This document shows positions 22,646 through 26,351 of a DNA stretch of 26,351 nucleotides, in pieces; the first letter of the stretch is position 1, and the number at the start of each line of letters is the position of its first letter. Origin of the DNA: DASRHY01 sp046765875. GTDB lineage: Bacteria > Actinomycetota > Actinomycetes > Propionibacteriales > Kribbellaceae. The DNA lies in the NCBI GenBank assembly GCA_046765875.1, contig JBKPSJ010000242.1:1-26351 (forward strand). The letters run 5' to 3'. The notes under the pieces are model-generated. The model worked only from the letters and a program-made list of their open reading frames with translations, had not been told where the DNA came from and made no database searches. The translations under genes were made by a program, and so were the position numbers.

Positions 22646-23581
22646 ATGGACGTCATCGTCGTCGGTGCCGGTGTGATCGGTCTGACCGCCGCAATCCGCG
22701 TGGCCGAGAGCGGACGCTCGGTCGTCGTCTGGACCGCGGAGATGCCGGCCGACACCACGTCCGCCGTTGCGGGTGCGCTGTGCGGGCCGTTCATCCCGTG
22801 GGGTGACCAGCGGGTCGACCGATGGGGCCGGACCTGTCGCGACCGGTTCACCGAATTGGCCGGTCTACCGGGGACCGGCGTACAGGTCACGCGGGGCCGC
22901 TTGGTGTCCGGCATGGGCGATGAGATCCCGCCGTGGGCTGAGGACGTACCCGGGTTCGCCCCCTGTACCGATGACGAGGCCGCCGGGTTCTCGCTGGCGT
23001 TCTGGGCGGAGGTGCCGACGGTCGACATGCCGGTGTACTTGCGCTATCTGACCGACCGGCTTGCGGCCGCGGGTGGGTCGATCGAGGTACGCCGGATCGC
23101 GTCGCTGGGCGAGGCCGCCCAGCAGGCCCCGGCAGTGGTGAACTGCACGGGCTCGGGTGCGCGCGACCTGGTACCGGACGGCGGCGTACGTGCGATCAAG
23201 GGCCAGCATGTGGTGGTGGCCAACCCGGGGCTCGACACATTCCTGTACGAGCGGTCGATGACCGGCGTCTGGGCCGGATGGCTCCCGTACGGCGACCATG
23301 TCGTGCTCGGCGGAGTCTCGGTCGAGGACGGCTGGGACCGGACCCCCGATCCGGACATCAGCACGGGAATCCTCGAACGCTGTACCCGGCTGGAACCTCG
23401 ACTCGCCGATGCGGAGGTGCTGGACGTCACCGTAGGCCTGCGACCGGGCCGGGAGACGCCGCGGCTGGAGACCGAGCACATCGGATCAGCAGTCTGCGTA
23501 CACAACTACGGCCATGGCGGCACCGGGGTCAGCTGGTCCTGGGGCGCGGCCGACGACGTGATCGGAGCCCTGGACACATGA
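22646..23581 (+). CDS. D-amino-acid-oxidase-like FAD-dependent oxidoreductase
   Basis: A 311-residue flavoprotein of the DAO family. The FAD-binding GAGVIG is at 7-12; VGLRPGRETPRLE near 263-275 carries the Arg that binds the substrate carboxylate in known D-amino-acid oxidases (Arg266 by position). HNYGHGGTGVSWSWG at 286-300 is the C-terminal DAAO signature. It most likely oxidises a D-amino acid to an imino acid, with release of hydrogen peroxide. The Tyr found before IIPG in eukaryotic enzymes is not obvious here (GWLPYGD), so substrate choice may differ. Glycine oxidase is a less likely alternative. Its TGA overlaps the ATG of the next gene (ATGA), so both are translated together. Confidence 0.87.
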   Translation: MDVIVVGAGVIGLTAAIRVAESGRSVVVWTAEMPADTTSAVAGALCGPFIPWGDQRVDRWGRTCRDRFTELAGLPGTGVQVTRGRLVSGMGDEIPPWAEDVPGFAPCTDDEAAGFSLAFWAEVPTVDMPVYLRYLTDRLAAAGGSIEVRRIASLGEAAQQAPAVVNCTGSGARDLVPDGGVRAIKGQHVVVANPGLDTFLYERSMTGVWAGWLPYGDHVVLGGVSVEDGWDRTPDPDISTGILERCTRLEPRLADAEVLDVTVGLRPGRETPRLETEHIGSAVCVHNYGHGGTGVSWSWGAADDVIGALDT

Positions 23582-23940
23582 CCGCTATCGCACCCTGGCT
23601 GTCGGTCCACGACGCCGCGGCGGCAACAGACTTCTACACCAAGGCGCTCGGCGCCGAGGTCCGCGAACGGCTCGACGCCGACGGCACCCTGCAGGTCGCG
23701 GGGCTGGCGATCGGCGAGGCCGAGTTCTGGGTCCAAATCGATCCAGGTGCCGATCCCGAGCAGGTCGAGCACGCACCGGTCCGGATGATCGTCATGGTCG
23801 ACGACCCGGATCCGGTGTTCGAGCAGGCCCTCGCCGCGGGCGGGCGCGAGGTCGCGCCGATGGGCGAGGGCCACGGCTGGCGGATCGGCCGGTTCGCCGA
23901 CCCGTTCGGTCACCACTGGGAGATCGGCCGCCGGCTGTGA
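23578..23940 (+). CDS. VOC-family (glyoxalase/PhnB-like) protein
   Basis: A 120-residue single VOC domain: MTAIAPWLSVHDAAAATDFYTKALGAEV is split over the first beta-alpha unit, and it ends GRFADPFGHHWEIGRRL, the common ending of PhnB-like members (Glu117 may be a metal ligand). VOC proteins include glyoxalases, dioxygenases and resistance proteins; the substrate is not predictable. The ATG at 23578 overlaps the stop of the D-amino-acid-oxidase-like gene by 4 bases, which decides this start and suggests a shared role, for example handling a reactive product. It is convergent with the LacI gene, with a 37-base gap holding nothing notable. Confidence 0.86.
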   Translation: MTAIAPWLSVHDAAAATDFYTKALGAEVRERLDADGTLQVAGLAIGEAEFWVQIDPGADPEQVEHAPVRMIVMVDDPDPVFEQALAAGGREVAPMGEGHGWRIGRFADPFGHHWEIGRRL

Positions 23941-23977
23941 GTACGCAGGCTCAGTGGCTGCGGCTGGGCGACAGGCC

Positions 23978-25009
23978 CTAAGCGGGTGGCGGGATCTCGC
24001 CAGATCCGCGGATGGTCAGTTTCACCGGCACCCGGACGGTACGGCTCGCCCGGTGCGGCTCGGCCAGTCGCTCGGTCATCAGCTGGATGGCCGTCCGCGC
24101 CATCACGTCGGCCGACTGCGACACCGCGGTCAGCCCTGGCCGCAGCAGGTCGCCCAGCTCGAGGTCGTCGAACGAGACCAGCGCGACCTTGTCCTGGTGC
24201 CGGCCGGCCAGCCCGCGCAGTACCTCGACGGTGGTGCGGTTGTTCCCGCAGATGATCGCGGTCGCCGCCGACGCCGGCGTGTCCAGCACCGACGACAGGC
24301 TGATGTTGATCCCCTCGGCGCTCGGCTCGGCCAGGTGCACCAGGTCCTCGTCGACATCGAGCTGGTGCCGGCGCATCGCCGCGCGGTATGCCATCACCCG
24401 TTCGCGGGCGGTGAAGATCCGCTCGTCGTCGCCGAGGTAGGCGATCCGCCGGTGGCCCTGCCGGACCAGGTGGTCGACGGCCTGGTCGATGCCGCCGCCG
24501 TTGTCGGCCAGCACCGCGTCGGACTCGATGCCGTGCGCCGGGCGGTCGATGGTCACGACCGCCATACCGGCGTCGGCGTGCGGTGCCAGGTACTCCTGGG
24601 TCTCGCCGATCGGCGCCATGATCAGCGCGTCCGGCCGCCGTGCGACGAACTCCAGGCAGACGTCGCGCTCGCGGTCCGGGTCCTCGTCGGTCAGCCCGAT
24701 CATGACCACGGAGCCGGTGGACCGGGCCCACAGCTCGACCGCGCGGCCGAGGGCGGCGAAGAACGGGTCGCCGATGTCGCGGATCACCACGGCGACGGTG
24801 CCGGTACGGCCGCGGCGCAGCATCCGGGCGCTCTCGTTCGGCGTGTAGTTCAGCTCCTGGATCGCCTGCTGAACCTTGGCGGTCAGTTCCGGGCTGACGT
24901 TCGGCTCCTCGTTGACGACCCGCGACACCGTCTTCAGCGCGACGCCCGCCCGGGCCGCGACCTCCTTCATCGTCGGGCGTCGCTGCCCGGCACCGTTGGC
25001 CGTCGACAT
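23978..25009 (-). CDS. LacI-family transcriptional regulator
   Basis: A 343-residue repressor with an N-terminal helix-turn-helix (about 13-65: MKEVAARAGVALKTVSRVVN, then the hinge ESARMLRRGRTG) and a sugar-binding-protein-like ligand domain (VAVVIRDIGDPFFAALGRAVE, HLVRQGHRRIAYLGD, ALVSFDDLELGDLL). Members usually control sugar catabolism, but no sugar genes are nearby, so its target is not evident. The ATG at 25009 has a strong GGGAGGG 6 bases upstream. It lies 54 bases downstream of the ribonuclease J gene on the same strand, separated by a 13-bp tandem repeat. Confidence 0.92.
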   Translation of the reverse strand: MSTANGAGQRRPTMKEVAARAGVALKTVSRVVNEEPNVSPELTAKVQQAIQELNYTPNESARMLRRGRTGTVAVVIRDIGDPFFAALGRAVELWARSTGSVVMIGLTDEDPDRERDVCLEFVARRPDALIMAPIGETQEYLAPHADAGMAVVTIDRPAHGIESDAVLADNGGGIDQAVDHLVRQGHRRIAYLGDDERIFTARERVMAYRAAMRRHQLDVDEDLVHLAEPSAEGINISLSSVLDTPASAATAIICGNNRTTVEVLRGLAGRHQDKVALVSFDDLELGDLLRPGLTAVSQSADVMARTAIQLMTERLAEPHRASRTVRVPVKLTIRGSGEIPPPA

Positions 25010-25038
25010 CAGTCCCTCCCGTACTTCTGCTCTGATCC

Positions 25039-25069
25039 CAGCTTCTGATCTCAGCTTCTGATCTCAGCT
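25039..25069. repeat. 13-bp tandem repeat between RNase J stop and LacI start
   Basis: CAGCTTCTGATCT occurs at 25039-25051 and 25052-25064, then a partial CAGCT at 25065-25069. A degenerate CTTCTGCTCTGATC precedes it near 25024. The RNase J stop (25064-25066) falls within the repeat. Confidence 0.85.
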
Positions 25070-26351
25070 CTCGATCACGACCGGGATGATCATCGGCCGC
25101 CGCCGGTGGGTATCGCTGACCCACTTGCCGACCACCCGCCGGATCACCTGCTGCAACTGATAGGTGTCGTCCACCCCCGACGCGATCGCCTTGTCGATCT
25201 CGGCCTCGATCCGTGGCCGTACCTCGTCGAAGAGCGAGTCGTCCTCGGCGAACCCGCGGGCATGGATCTCCGGGCCGGCGGTGAGCTTACCGGTCACCGA
25301 GTCCATCACCGCGATCACCGAGATGAAGCCCTCGTCGCCGAGGATCCGGCGGTCCTTGAGCGAGGTCTCGGTGATGTCGCCGACGGTCGAGCCGTCGACG
25401 AACACGTACCCGCACTCGACCTTGCCGGCCACCTTGGCCTTCCCGTCCTGCAGGTCGACGACCACGCCGTCCTCCACTACGACGACGTTGTTCGCCGGTA
25501 CGCCTGTCTGACGTGCCAACTCCGCGTTCGCGTGTAGATGCCGGATCTCGCCATGCACCGGCAGTACGTTGCGCGGCTTGACGATGTTGTAGCAGTAGAG
25601 CAACTCCCCCGCACTGGCGTGGCCGGACACGTGTACCAGCGCGTTGCCCTTGTGTATGACGGTCGCGCCGTGCCGGGTCAGGCCGTTGATCACCCGGTAG
25701 ACCGAGTTCTCGTTGCCTGGGATCAGCGAGGACGCCAGCACGACGGTGTCGCCCTGCTGGATCCGTACGACATGGTGGTCGTTGGCCGCGATCCGCGACA
25801 GCGCCGACATCGGCTCGCCCTGCGAACCGGTGGAGACCAGCACCACCTTCTGCGGCCTGTAGTCGTCCAGCTCGTTGATGTCGATCAGGGTGTCGCCGGG
25901 CACGGTCAGGAAGCCGAGGTCGCGGGCAACACCCATGTTGCGCACCATCGAGCGGCCGACGTACGCGACCTTGCGGCTGTGCCGGACCGCCGCGTTCATC
26001 ACCTGCTGGACCCGGTGTACGTGCGAGGCGAAGCAGGCCACGATCAGCCGTTGCGCGGAACTGGCGAACACCCGGTCGAGCACCGGGTCGATGTCGCGCT
26101 CCATCGTGGTGAACCCGGGCACCTCGGAGTTCGTCGAGTCGACGCAGAACAGGTCGACGCCCTCCTCACCGAGCCGGGCGAACGCGCGCAGATCGGTGAT
26201 CCGCCCGTCCAGCGGGAGCTGGTCCATCTTGAAGTCGCCGGTATGCAGAACCAGGCCGGCCGGCGTACGGATCGCGACCGCGAGCGCGTCCGGTATCGAG
26301 TGGTTCACCGCGATGAACTCGCACCGGAACGGACCGAACGTGAGCACGTCG
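25064..26351 (-). CDS. rnj: Ribonuclease J (N-terminal part outside window)
   Basis: The C-terminal 429 or so residues of RNase J are seen; the frame is open to the right edge, so roughly the first 130 residues, including the first metal-binding motif HxHxDH, lie outside. Visible motifs are HTGDFKMD (metal ligand Asp), the beta-CASP region (FASHVHRVQQV, YVGRSM, VSTGSQGEP), VHVSGHASAGELL and LPVHGE. A C-terminal domain of about 100 residues ends in IPVVIES. It is a metallo-beta-lactamase-fold nuclease with 5'-3' exo- and endo-activity on RNA, working in mRNA turnover and rRNA maturation. The stop codon lies in a short tandem repeat just before the LacI gene. Confidence 0.94.
   Translation of the reverse strand, partial: DVLTFGPFRCEFIAVNHSIPDALAVAIRTPAGLVLHTGDFKMDQLPLDGRITDLRAFARLGEEGVDLFCVDSTNSEVPGFTTMERDIDPVLDRVFASSAQRLIVACFASHVHRVQQVMNAAVRHSRKVAYVGRSMVRNMGVARDLGFLTVPGDTLIDINELDDYRPQKVVLVSTGSQGEPMSALSRIAANDHHVVRIQQGDTVVLASSLIPGNENSVYRVINGLTRHGATVIHKGNALVHVSGHASAGELLYCYNIVKPRNVLPVHGEIRHLHANAELARQTGVPANNVVVVEDGVVVDLQDGKAKVAGKVECGYVFVDGSTVGDITETSLKDRRILGDEGFISVIAVMDSVTGKLTAGPEIHARGFAEDDSLFDEVRPRIEAEIDKAIASGVDDTYQLQQVIRRVVGKWVSDTHRRRPMIIPVVIES

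Overview
The window is high-GC DNA with tightly packed genes, many GTG starts and short stop/start overlaps. The gene content (ClgR-type regulator, LppM-like lipoprotein, DUF3046, SAM-IV riboswitch, Lhr plus Nei2 pair, FtsK/RimO/PgsA/CinA cluster) points to an actinobacterium. A Kribbella/Nocardioides-type organism is my best guess; that genus-level call is inference. It reads as chromosomal housekeeping DNA. I see no phage genes, transposase, CRISPR array, tRNA or rRNA.

Layout. (1) 1-2040, plus strand: the C-terminal end of an MMPL-family exporter, then an ECF-type sigma factor and a single-pass membrane protein that looks like its anti-sigma partner. A strong hairpin at 2059-2090 closes this block. 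(2) 2129-4385, minus strand: an LppM-like lipoprotein with a repetitive Gln/Pro/Gly tail, dTDP-glucose 4,6-dehydratase, and a small DUF3046 protein. (3) 4476-9940, plus strand: the very large DNA helicase Lhr followed by the DNA glycosylase Nei2, a DNA-repair pair. (4) 9941-10226: a gene-free stretch (286 bases) with a repeated TTGTTCAACGCC word and a perfect 11-bp hairpin, leading into a ROK-family regulator (10227-11474). (5) 11463-18573, minus strand: a conserved actinobacterial cluster transcribed in the order ftsK, two-TM membrane protein, RodZ-like protein, rimO, pgsA, cinA, clgR, with several genes overlapping or only a few bases apart. (6) 18695-23940, plus strand: an amidase; a SAM-IV riboswitch controlling a cysteine-desulfurase-like class V aminotransferase; a slipin; and a D-amino-acid-oxidase-like flavoenzyme translationally coupled to a VOC protein. 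(7) 23978-26351, minus strand: a LacI-family regulator downstream of ribonuclease J, which runs off the right edge.

How the parts relate. The ftsK-to-clgR cluster combines chromosome translocation, cell-shape, ribosome-modification, phospholipid and proteolysis-control genes. RNase J and DUF3046 are, from general knowledge of actinobacterial gene order, usual neighbours of this cluster. Here they are displaced to either side by blocks (6) and (2)-(4), which look like lineage-specific insertions. The most informative regulatory element is the SAM-IV riboswitch at about 20131-20255. It ties an otherwise unassigned PLP enzyme to methionine/S-adenosylmethionine supply. There is no gene-free stretch over 300 bases.
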